The notes beneath the pieces are model-generated. The model did no database searches and was not told the DNA's origin. It saw only the letters and a list, made by a program, of their open reading frames with translations. Shown piece after piece: positions 23,062 to 31,153 of a DNA stretch of 64,000 bases. This DNA is from JAVBMV01 sp031552145 (lineage in GTDB: Bacteria > Myxococcota > Myxococcia > Myxococcales > UBA5297): NCBI GenBank assembly GCA_031552145.1, contig JAVBMV010000005.1, positions 62,001-126,000 of the forward strand. The letters are read 5' to 3'. The translations under genes and the position numbers were made by a program. Numbering within the stretch: position 1 is the first letter of the stretch; every line of letters begins with the position of its first letter.

Positions 23062-25518
23062 TCAAGGAGCAGTGCGCTCTTCCGGCGCCTGCTCCCCGCC
23101 CTTTCCCTCCGCTCTCAGCAGCAGGTCGCCGGCGTCGGCCACCCCATTATCAATGCGGACGACGCCGCGCCTGGCGCTGTGCCCCGGCGCCCAGAGTCGG
23201 TATTCGGCGTACTCTCCCCTTGGGGTGGCCTCGATCTCGAAGCGCCCGTCGGGGCTCTCGAACTCTCGGCGGTTGAGGGTGAACTGGCGCAGGGGCAGGC
23301 CGTCATGCCCGAAGACGCGCCCCCTGAGCTTCACCAGTGGGTCGAAGCGCAGAAGTAGGTCGGTGGTGCCGGCCTGGGCGGTGGCGCGGGCGGCCCCGAG
23401 GTCGTGAAGTGCTAGGAGCTCATAGGTTCCGGGCTTGAGGCCGCCCAGCGAGAAGCGCCCGTCCGGGCCAGCCGTGCCCTCCCCGTGGGTGGGAGAGGTG
23501 TTATCGGTATCTGGCGCGAGCATGGCCATGAGGCGGGCGCCCGAGGCGGGCTCGCCGGAGGCGAGGAGCACGTGGCCCGCCAGCGTGAGGCCTCTGGAGA
23601 GCCGCACGTCGCCCAATTCGAGCAGCTGGTCGTCGGCGGAGAGCGTGAGATCACTGCGCTCGACGGTAATGAAGCCCTCCGCCTGGAGGAAGAGGTCGTA
23701 GCGCCCCGTGGCGAGGCCGGCCATTCTCAGCCGGCCGTCAAGGCCCGAGGGGAGGTCGCTGGAGAGGATGGTGTAGCTTTTCTTTGGGATGGCGGCGGCC
23801 GTGGCCCCCGCGACGGGCGCCCCCGCCTCGTCGAGGGCGCGCAGCGAGATGACCGCGCCGTGCGCGACCTTGAGTACGACGCCCTCCGCGGGCGCGGTGA
23901 CCTCCAGCTCGGCGCTGCCATAGTGGGAATGGTGCGACATGAGCGTGACGGGACCGGCCTGCTCGACCACCAGGCGAAAGCGCCCCTCCCTGTCGCTCTT
24001 GTCGCTCTCGCGCTCCTCTCCGGCCAGCGAGACCTGAATCTCCGGAAGAGGCGTGCCGCGGGCATCGACGACTACCCCGCTCACGGCGACCTCTCCGCGC
24101 AGCACGAGGGTGACGGGCGCGCCGCGCGAGAGGAGGGCCGCCCGCGTGGAGGCGTAGCCAGGGTGCGACGCCTCCAGCGCTGTTCCGGGCGCGAGCGCGT
24201 CGAAGGTGAAGCGTCCTTCGCCGTCACATTGCGTGGAGGCGACCGCGGCCCTGCCAAGGAGCGCGCGGACGGTGGCGGGAAGGGGAGCGCCATCCTCGTC
24301 CGTGACGACACCGGAGATCTCTTCCGCGGCGCCGAGGTGCAGCGCGACGCGCGTCTCCTCCGCGTCGAGCGTCACCTTCGTCGCCGCAAAGCGCCCCTTC
24401 GCGCTGGCGCTCACGCTCACTTCGCCGGGCGCGAGCTGCTCGAAGCGGAAGGTGCCGCCCCGCGCGCTTTCGACGGCGCGCGAGAGGTGCCCCTGCTGGA
24501 GTCGAACTTGAGCTCCCTGGAGCGGCGCTCCTCTATCTAGGACCGTGCCGATGAGCGTGCGCGGCGAGCGCAGCGTCAGGAGCAGCGGTTCGCCGGGGTG
24601 GTTCGCGAAGCGCGCCGTCGCGGGCAGCTTGCGCTCGGCGGAGGCGATGAGCACGGCGCCGCCCGAGCCGAGCCCGTCGAGCCGAAAAGTGCCATCGGGC
24701 CCGGTGATCGTCTCGAGATATTTGGGTAGCAGGGTGGGGAGCGCGGTGATGAGCGCGCCGGCGATGGCGGCGCCGCGCTCGTCCACGGCGCGCCCGCGAA
24801 GCGGCCAAGAGGGCTCGAGCGCGAGCCGTACGAGGGTGCCTTCGTCGAGAGCGTGGGAGCTTGCGGGCACCACGCCATAGCGCACGGCGGTGGCATAGCC
24901 GGGTGCGCTCGCCGCGAGGGTGTAGCGCTCCGCGCGCGCGCCCAAGCGGACGAAGGTGAAGAGGCCGTCGTCCCCTCCTTGCGCGACTCGTTCCGCGCTC
25001 CACTCCGCCTGCCGTGTTTCGACGAGCGCCGCGAGTTGGGTGAGTGCCGCGTTGCAGGTGCAGTCGAGGAGCGCGCGCCGCAGACAGATGGGGCAACCGC
25101 ACTCGCACCGCTCGGCGCCGAGCGGGTCGGCGTCGTGGGAGCTCGCGCGGGCCAACTCCAGCCGAGCTTGGGGGATGGGCTTTCCCGCGAGGTCGACAAC
25201 GATCCCTCGGATGGCGAGATCGGGGTCGCTTCCCCGTGCGTCGTCGATGTTCTCGGGGGATGGCTGCCGGTGCGGCGCCGCGTGGGTCGCTCGCGAAGAG
25301 AGGGAGGGTTCCGACTTGTCACCGCGCGGGAAAAGCAGGAAGAGCAGCAGGGCGCCGGCCGCCAGGAGCAGGAGCAGGAGGAGCGCCAGGAGCGCCTTTC
25401 TTCGCGGCGGTTGCGAGGATCTTCGGTACATCGAGCCTACTCTAGCGAAGCGGGCCGTGTTCGCCCAGACGCGCTCGCCGCCGGGGACGAGGGCGCGCAC
25501 TTTCCTAGAGTTTTTCAT
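23062..25518 (-). CDS. Membrane-anchored protein of carboxypeptidase-regulatory-like repeats
   Basis: An 818-residue protein with one membrane segment (about residues 41-63, mostly Leu and Ala) after a basic start, then a large outer region. At least six beta-sandwich repeats follow, each with a pattern like ISGVVTDEDGAPLPATV and GRFTFDALAPGT; these resemble carboxypeptidase D regulatory or Cna-B domains. Between the membrane segment and the second repeat is a Cys-rich insert with six Cys at 138-155. The start at 25518 has GGAGGGGG seven bases upstream. It probably extends through the periplasm or onto the surface. The partner is unknown. Confidence 0.75.
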   Translation of the reverse strand: MKNSRKVRALVPGGERVWANTARFARVGSMYRRSSQPPRRKALLALLLLLLLAAGALLLFLLFPRGDKSEPSLSSRATHAAPHRQPSPENIDDARGSDPDLAIRGIVVDLAGKPIPQARLELARASSHDADPLGAERCECGCPICLRRALLDCTCNAALTQLAALVETRQAEWSAERVAQGGDDGLFTFVRLGARAERYTLAASAPGYATAVRYGVVPASSHALDEGTLVRLALEPSWPLRGRAVDERGAAIAGALITALPTLLPKYLETITGPDGTFRLDGLGSGGAVLIASAERKLPATARFANHPGEPLLLTLRSPRTLIGTVLDRGAPLQGAQVRLQQGHLSRAVESARGGTFRFEQLAPGEVSVSASAKGRFAATKVTLDAEETRVALHLGAAEEISGVVTDEDGAPLPATVRALLGRAAVASTQCDGEGRFTFDALAPGTALEASHPGYASTRAALLSRGAPVTLVLRGEVAVSGVVVDARGTPLPEIQVSLAGEERESDKSDREGRFRLVVEQAGPVTLMSHHSHYGSAELEVTAPAEGVVLKVAHGAVISLRALDEAGAPVAGATAAAIPKKSYTILSSDLPSGLDGRLRMAGLATGRYDLFLQAEGFITVERSDLTLSADDQLLELGDVRLSRGLTLAGHVLLASGEPASGARLMAMLAPDTDNTSPTHGEGTAGPDGRFSLGGLKPGTYELLALHDLGAARATAQAGTTDLLLRFDPLVKLRGRVFGHDGLPLRQFTLNRREFESPDGRFEIEATPRGEYAEYRLWAPGHSARRGVVRIDNGVADAGDLLLRAEGKGGEQAPEERTAP

Positions 25519-25584
25519 TGAAAGCCCCCTCCCCCTAACGTATACGGACCACCTCTTTTTTCATCGGTGACGAGGACAGAGAAG

Positions 25585-26103
25585 ATGAGGCTCTACCCCA
25601 AGGCGATCCCTGCCATCTCGCGAGAAGTCGTTCAGACCTTGATGGCCGACAAGGACGTCGAGATCGAGACGCTGCGAATTGCCGATGCCGAGATGGATCT
25701 GTCGGCGCTGATGCGCGAGTACCTTCAGAGTGAGGAGCGGGTCAACCAGGCGACCCGCGAGGCGCTCGAGCGACGTGGCTACGACCACGCCCGCTTCAAT
25801 CAAGTGAAGCGCGAGATGGCCGACGTGCGCGGCTTCAAGATGGGGGATGAGGGGATCGAGTACGTTATCGGGCAAATGCTCGAGGTGCTCCTGGTCTCGC
25901 GCCACGTCGAAGAGGTCTACAGCGACGACCCGACGATGCGGCGGAAGATCTTCCTCATCATGAAGAAGCACCTTCAAGTCGACGAGGAGATCGATCGCGA
26001 GGTGCGCGCTCGCCTCAAGCACGTTCAGGAGGGGACGGCGGCTTGGGATATCGAGTACCAGAAGGTGGTCGAGCAGGTCCGCCGGGCGCGCGGCCTCCTC
26101 TGA
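25585..26103 (+). CDS. DUF507 family protein
   Basis: A 172-residue helical protein that starts MRLYPKAIPAISREVVQTLM, a normal DUF507 beginning. A conserved-looking core follows (YVIGQMLEVLLVSRHVEEVYSDD), and the end has VDEEIDREVRARLKHVQEGTAAWDIEYQKV. A GTG six codons earlier is in frame but would add an atypical N-terminus. The function of the family is unknown. sppA follows on the same strand after 31 bases. Confidence 0.85.
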   Translation: MRLYPKAIPAISREVVQTLMADKDVEIETLRIADAEMDLSALMREYLQSEERVNQATREALERRGYDHARFNQVKREMADVRGFKMGDEGIEYVIGQMLEVLLVSRHVEEVYSDDPTMRRKIFLIMKKHLQVDEEIDREVRARLKHVQEGTAAWDIEYQKVVEQVRRARGLL

Positions 26104-26134
26104 GCGGGCCGCGCCTAGGCCCTGAGGTGTCACG

Positions 26135-27085
26135 ATGGAGAAAAGGTCCGGCGCTGCGCTAGGGATCCTCTTCGGAGGGCTCTTCCTGGCGCTCTTCGGT
26201 TTTCTCTTCCTCGCCTTCTCTGTCGCGACCTCTGGGCGCGAGGGCACTTCGGCCTTCTCCAAGCCGGGCGGCGCGGTGGGGGTGCTGGAGATCCAGGGAG
26301 TGATCGAGGACTCGCAGCCGGCGCTCAAGGCGCTGCGCCAGTTCTCGAATGACGAGCGGGTGAAGGCCCTCCTGGTCCGCGTCGATTCGCCGGGCGGCGC
26401 GGTGGCCCCTTCTCAAGAGATCTTCAGCGAGCTGCGCAAACTCTCCGAGAGCATGCACGTCGTCTGCTCGATGGGGGACATGGCGGCCTCCGGCGGCCTC
26501 TACATCGCCGTGGGGTGCGAGGAGATCTTCGCCAACCCGGGCACCTTGACGGGCTCCATCGGCGTCATCGCGCAGATGCCCTATCTGGGCGGGCTGGCCG
26601 AGCTGCTCAAGTTTCGGATGGAGACCGTGAAGAGCGGGGCACTCAAGGACATGGGTAACCCCTTCCGGGAGATGACCGAGGTCGATCGCAAGTACTTCCA
26701 AGAGATGCTCGACTCGGTCCACCGGCAGTTCATCGAGGCCGTCGCCGAGGGGCGCGGAAAGCCGGTCGAGGAGATCGCCGCGTTGGCCGATGGCCGCGTG
26801 TTGACGGGGCAGATGGCACACGAGGCGGGCCTGGTCGATGCGCTCGGCAACTTCAACGACGCGCTCTACCGCGCGGCGGAGCTGGCTGGAATAGAGGGGG
26901 AGCCGCAGCTGGTCTACCCGGAAGAGCCGAAGGTCTTCCCGTTCGAGTTCTTGATGCGGGAGGGCGCGCGCTCGATGGTGCGAGGGGTGCGGGATGAGAT
27001 CCTGTCGCCCGAGGTGGCTTCGGGTCGGTCGGGGCGGCCCCTGTTGATGGCGCCCATCTCTTCCCCTGCTACGGGGGCGCGGTGA
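26135..27085 (+). CDS. sppA: Signal peptide peptidase SppA (single-domain)
   Basis: A 316-residue serine protease with one N-terminal membrane segment (residues 7-30). It has VRVDSPGGAVAPSQEI, the nucleophile Ser119 in MAASGGLYIA, LTGSIGVIAQ, and the Lys base in VKSGALKD (Lys166 by comparison with Bacillus SppA). Length matches the short single-domain form, not the long E. coli duplicate. It cuts leftover signal peptides in the membrane. The HIT gene begins about 20 bases past the stop, so DUF507, sppA and HIT form a likely operon. Confidence 0.92.
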   Translation: MEKRSGAALGILFGGLFLALFGFLFLAFSVATSGREGTSAFSKPGGAVGVLEIQGVIEDSQPALKALRQFSNDERVKALLVRVDSPGGAVAPSQEIFSELRKLSESMHVVCSMGDMAASGGLYIAVGCEEIFANPGTLTGSIGVIAQMPYLGGLAELLKFRMETVKSGALKDMGNPFREMTEVDRKYFQEMLDSVHRQFIEAVAEGRGKPVEEIAALADGRVLTGQMAHEAGLVDALGNFNDALYRAAELAGIEGEPQLVYPEEPKVFPFEFLMREGARSMVRGVRDEILSPEVASGRSGRPLLMAPISSPATGAR

Positions 27086-27105
27086 GCGAGGCCTCTGGAG
27101 GGAAG

Positions 27106-27606
27106 ATGCAGCAACTGTGGGCGCCCTGGAGAATGGAGTTCATCGGCGCGGAGCGACAGGAGGGGTGCATCTTCTGCCGCTTCCCCGCCGAGAGCGAAGA
27201 GCGCGACAGGGGGAACCTCCTGCTCGCGCGGTATGGCTCGGCCTTCGCCATCCTCAATCGATACCCCTACAACAATGGCCATCTGATGGTGATCCCGCGG
27301 CGCCACACGGCCGAGTTCGCGCAGCTCTCGGCGGAGGAGCACGCGTCGCTCTCGACGCTGCTGAAGATCGCCGTCGAGGCCCTCGGGGTTACCTATCACC
27401 CCGAGGGGTTCAACATCGGCATGAACCTGGGGCGGATCGCCGGCGCGGGCATCGCCGACCACCTGCACTATCATGTCGTCCCGCGCTGGGGGGGCGACAC
27501 CAACTTCATGCCCGTGCTCGGTGAGACGAAGGTGATGATCGAGCACCTCGACACCTCCTTCGTGCGGCTGCGCGAAGAGTTCGATCGCAGGCTGGCGTCT
27601 CGCTGA
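27106..27606 (+). CDS. HIT family nucleotide hydrolase/phosphorylase
   Basis: A 166-residue histidine triad protein. It starts MQQLWAPWRMEFI and has CIFCRF (possible zinc site), NRYPYNNGHLMVIPRRH and the triad HLHYHVVPRW. This is the Ap4A phosphorylase-like branch often paired with DUF507 and sppA in related genomes. I prefer ATG 27106 with GGAGG a few bases before, over a GTG at 27082 that overlaps the sppA stop. It acts on dinucleoside polyphosphates or nucleotide conjugates; the substrate is not determined. Confidence 0.88.
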   Translation: MQQLWAPWRMEFIGAERQEGCIFCRFPAESEERDRGNLLLARYGSAFAILNRYPYNNGHLMVIPRRHTAEFAQLSAEEHASLSTLLKIAVEALGVTYHPEGFNIGMNLGRIAGAGIADHLHYHVVPRWGGDTNFMPVLGETKVMIEHLDTSFVRLREEFDRRLASR

Positions 27607-27613
27607 GCGGTCG

Positions 27614-28534
27614 CTATTCGCCGCGGTAGATGGCCATCACGTCGCGCAGGAGCGCTACCGCCTCGGCGTGCGGTCGCTGGAAGGCGTTGCGCCCCATGAT
27701 GCTGCCGAATGCGCCTCCGCGCGCGAGCTCACGGATCTCGGCCAGCAGCTCTTCACGCCCTTTCGCCTCGCCCCCGGAGAAGATGACGATGCGCCTGCCG
27801 GCGAAGGCGGCGCTCACGACGTGTCGGACGCGGTCGGCGAGCGTGGCGATCGGGATCGCATGCGCCTCGAAGACCTTTCGCGCCTCGGGCTGCTCGAGGT
27901 GTGCCTTCGGCGCCTTCACCTTGATGATGTGGGCGCCGAGCTGCGCCGCGAGCTGCGCCGCGTAGCCGGCGACGTCCACCGCCGTCTCTCCCTCTTTGGA
28001 GAGGCCCGCGCCGCGCGGATAGGCCCAGACGACCACGACGAGGCCGCGCTGCTTCGCCTCCTGGGCCAGCGCGCGCAGCTCTTCGTACATGTGGTTTCGC
28101 TCGCCGGAGCCTGGGTAGATAGTGAAGCCGACGCCGACGCAGCCGAGCCGCAGCGCATCGTCGATGGCGCCGGTTACGGCGGAGATGGGCTGCGCCATCT
28201 TGGCCAGCGTGTCGCTGCTGTTGAGCTTGAGGATGAGCGGCACCTCGCCCGCGAACTGCGCGGCGCCCGCCTCCAGAAAGCCCAGCGGGGCGGCGTAGGC
28301 GCTGCAGCCGGCGTCGATGGCGAGCTGGAAGTGGTAGCGGGGGTCATATCCCGCGGGGTTGGGCGCGAAGGAGCGCGCCGGGCCATGCTCGAAGCCCTGA
28401 TCGACAGGCAGAATCACCAGCTTGCCGGTGCCGCCCAGCGCGCCGTGGTTGAGGAGCCGGGCCAGGTTGGTGAGGGTGCCGGGGTTGTCGGAGCCGTACC
28501 AAGAGAGGATTTCGCGGACGCGTTCGGTAGCCAT
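27614..28534 (-). CDS. Class I fructose-bisphosphate aldolase (DhnA/FbaB type)
   Basis: A 306-residue TIM-barrel aldolase. It has ILPVDQGFEHGPARSFAPNP, GCSAYAAPLGFLE, LILKLNSSD, IYPGSGERNHMYEE, and HIIKVKAPKA, whose Lys is the Schiff-base residue in this archaeal-type class I family. The end has IFSGGEAK and GSIMGRNAFQRP. It cleaves fructose 1,6-bisphosphate in glycolysis or makes it in gluconeogenesis. The gene ends seven bases from the convergent HIT gene. Confidence 0.9.
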   Translation of the reverse strand: MATERVREILSWYGSDNPGTLTNLARLLNHGALGGTGKLVILPVDQGFEHGPARSFAPNPAGYDPRYHFQLAIDAGCSAYAAPLGFLEAGAAQFAGEVPLILKLNSSDTLAKMAQPISAVTGAIDDALRLGCVGVGFTIYPGSGERNHMYEELRALAQEAKQRGLVVVVWAYPRGAGLSKEGETAVDVAGYAAQLAAQLGAHIIKVKAPKAHLEQPEARKVFEAHAIPIATLADRVRHVVSAAFAGRRIVIFSGGEAKGREELLAEIRELARGGAFGSIMGRNAFQRPHAEAVALLRDVMAIYRGE

Positions 28535-28595
28535 GGCCGGGTTCTAGTCTCCCGGCGCTCCGCGCGCTCGCAAAGAACTCCTTCTGCTTGGGCCA

Positions 28596-29510
28596 CTACT
28601 TGGGGAGGGGGAGCTCGACCCGCATGCCGTCGCGCGCGAACTCGACGCCGGGGAACTCTCCACGCGCCTGCTGGGCGAGGAGGCCCACCTCTTGGTCGTA
28701 GCGGCTGGAGAGGTGAGTGAGGATGAGGCGCTTCGCGCCGGCTTCTCTCGCCAGCTTCGCGGCGCCGCGCGCCGTGCTGTGCGCCGTCTCGAGCGAGCGC
28801 TCCTCCTCGTCGTCGCCGAAGGTCGCCTCGTGGATGAGCAGATCGGCGCCGCGCGCCATCTGGAGCGTGGAGGCACAGGGCTTGGTATCTCCGGAGATGA
28901 CCACTTTGCGCCCCGCGCGCCGCTGACCGACCACCTCGCTGGCGGCGATCCGCCTTCCATCCGGGAGCAGCACCTCTTCGCCGCGCTGCAGCTTTCCGAA
29001 GAGGGGCCCTTCCGGGATGCCCAGCTCGCGGGCGCGCTCTAGATCGAAGCGCCCGGGGCGCTCATCCTCGATCAGGGCGTACCCCACCGCGGTCATGCGG
29101 TGGTCGACGTTGAAGGGAACGATGGTGTAGCCATCGCGCTCGATGGGCTCTCGGTCGGTCACCTCGTGGAGCTCGACGGGAAATCGGGCCGCCTGAAGCC
29201 CCAGCGAGAGCGCCTGTCCGAGGATCCGCGCGGCGGGCTTCGGTCCGTAGAGGCGCACCGGCTCCTCCCTGCCCGCCATCCAGAGGGTGCGCACGAAGCC
29301 GATCACGCCGAGGAAGTGATCGGCGTGGAAATGGGTGAAGAAGATGTCGCGGACGTCGAAGCCGGTCCCGTAACGCATCATCTGGCGTTGGGTGCCCTCT
29401 CCGCAGTCGAAGAGCATGAGCTCGCCAGCGCGCTCCAGCGCCACGCTCGAGACATTTCGGGAGATAGTGGGGGCGGCGGCGGCGGTCCCCAGGAAGGTGA
29501 TCCGTAACAT
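28596..29510 (-). CDS. rnz: Ribonuclease Z
   Basis: A 304-residue metallo-beta-lactamase-fold tRNA 3' processing enzyme. It has ITFLGTAAAAPT, LFDCGEGTQRQMMRYG, the zinc motif HFHADH, NVDHRMTAVGY, VISGDTKPC, and ILTHLSSRY. Length and motif order match bacterial RNase Z. It is divergent from the HAD nucleotidase gene with about 100 bases between, which should contain both promoters. Confidence 0.93.
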   Translation of the reverse strand: MLRITFLGTAAAAPTISRNVSSVALERAGELMLFDCGEGTQRQMMRYGTGFDVRDIFFTHFHADHFLGVIGFVRTLWMAGREEPVRLYGPKPAARILGQALSLGLQAARFPVELHEVTDREPIERDGYTIVPFNVDHRMTAVGYALIEDERPGRFDLERARELGIPEGPLFGKLQRGEEVLLPDGRRIAASEVVGQRRAGRKVVISGDTKPCASTLQMARGADLLIHEATFGDDEEERSLETAHSTARGAAKLAREAGAKRLILTHLSSRYDQEVGLLAQQARGEFPGVEFARDGMRVELPLPK

Positions 29511-29609
29511 GAGGGCGGAGAGGTATGCCCCGGCTGGCGCGCCCGCGCAACCCCGGTGTTATGACTTGTGCCTGGCGCCCGCCGGACGAGGGCGCATAGG
29601 AGCCTCGAG

Positions 29610-31055
29610 ATGCTCGAACCCAAGCCTCGCTCGCGCGGCGTCTTCTGCAACCGGACGCTGAACCTGCGCTCGATCCGCGCCATCGGCTACGACATGGACT
29701 ACACGCTGGTCGATTACCGAGCCGAGGCCTGGGAGCTGCGCGCCTATGAATACACGCGCAGGCGCCTGATGGACGAGGGGTGGCCCGTCGCCCATTTCGC
29801 CTTCGAGCCCGAGATGGTGGCGCGCGGCTTGATTATCGACACAGAGCAGGGAAACCTGCTCAAGGCCAACCGGTTCGGCTACGTGAAGAAGGCCTATCAC
29901 GGCACGCGTGCCCTCGAGTTCGACGAGCAGCGGCGGGTCTATTCGAGGACCATGGTCGAGCTCTCGAACGAACGTTGGGTCTTCCTCAATACGCTCTTCT
30001 CGCTCTCGGAGGCCTGCCTCTACTCGCAGCTGGTCGAGCTGCTCGACGCGCGCGCGCTGCCGGGCGTCCACAGCTATGCGACGCTCTTCAAGAAGATTCG
30101 GAATGTGCTCGACACCGCGCACATGGAAGGCGCGCTCAAGGCCGAGATCGTGGCCAACCCCGAGCGCTATGTCCTCATCGATCCCGAGACGGCCGAGGCG
30201 TTGATGGATCAGCGCGATTCGGGCAAGCGGCTGATGCTGATCACCAACTCGGACTGGGCCTACACGCGGAGCATGATGTCCTATGCCTTCGATCGCTTCA
30301 TGCCCAAGGGGCAGAGCTGGCGCGCGCTCTTCGATGTGTTGCTCGTCGAGGCGCGAAAGCCCGACTTCTTCCTGCGCAAGATGCCGCTCTACGAGGTCGT
30401 GAGCGACGATGGCCTGCTGCGCCCGGCGATGATGGGACTGCGCGAGGGAGGCATCTACTACGGCGGACACGCGGGCTTGGTCGAGCACTACCTAGGGCTC
30501 TCGGGCGACGAGCTGCTCTATGTGGGCGATCATATGTGGGGCGACGTTCGCGTCTCGAAGAGCGTACTCCGATGGCGCACGGCGCTCATCCTGCGCGAGT
30601 TGGAGCAGGAGTTGGAGGCGCTGGAGCGCTTCGCCCCAAGGCAGCGCGCGCTGGATGGGCTGATGGCGAAGAAGGAACGGTTGGAAGCGGCGCTCTGCCA
30701 GGCGCGCCTGCGCCTGCAGCGCCTGCGCCATGGAAGGGGCGACGGCGCGCCGCACGCTCACCTGGAGCTGGAGCAGGAGTCGTCCCGCCTGCGCGCCGAG
30801 CTCCAGGCGCTGGACGAGGCGATCACGCCTCTGGCGCTCGAGGCAAATTGCGTGGGGCACGCGCGCTGGGGAACACTGATGCGCACCGGAAATGACAAGA
30901 GCCACCTGGCGCGGCAGGTGGAGAGTTATGCCGACATCTACACCTCGCGGGTCTCGAACCTCCTCTATTCGACGCCCTCGGCCTTCTTCAGGTCGCCCAA
31001 GGGGCGCCTCCCTCACGACGAAGAGGGGCTGGCGGCGGCGAGCGAAACATCCTGA
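29610..31055 (+). CDS. HAD-family 5'-nucleotidase (cN-II-like)
   Basis: A 481-residue HAD hydrolase of the purine 5'-nucleotidase type. It has GYDMDYTLVDYR (motif I), LITNSDWAYTRSMM, ARKPDFF, GGIYYGGH and YVGDHMWGDV (motif IV). The C-terminal 150 residues are helical, with a long Leu/Glu/Arg coiled coil (LEQELEALERFAPRQ onward). The start at 29610 has GGAG six bases upstream. Family members act on IMP and GMP. The nearby genes do not point to a pathway. Confidence 0.85.
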   Translation: MLEPKPRSRGVFCNRTLNLRSIRAIGYDMDYTLVDYRAEAWELRAYEYTRRRLMDEGWPVAHFAFEPEMVARGLIIDTEQGNLLKANRFGYVKKAYHGTRALEFDEQRRVYSRTMVELSNERWVFLNTLFSLSEACLYSQLVELLDARALPGVHSYATLFKKIRNVLDTAHMEGALKAEIVANPERYVLIDPETAEALMDQRDSGKRLMLITNSDWAYTRSMMSYAFDRFMPKGQSWRALFDVLLVEARKPDFFLRKMPLYEVVSDDGLLRPAMMGLREGGIYYGGHAGLVEHYLGLSGDELLYVGDHMWGDVRVSKSVLRWRTALILRELEQELEALERFAPRQRALDGLMAKKERLEAALCQARLRLQRLRHGRGDGAPHAHLELEQESSRLRAELQALDEAITPLALEANCVGHARWGTLMRTGNDKSHLARQVESYADIYTSRVSNLLYSTPSAFFRSPKGRLPHDEEGLAAASETS

Positions 31056-31153
31056 CCGGCGACCGCTCGTTCCGCCCTCTGCCCGAAGGTGGCTGAAGGC
31101 CCGGCGCTCTTGTGCGATAGTGCCGCGCGCAGCTCCATTGAGGTAGGTGCGCC

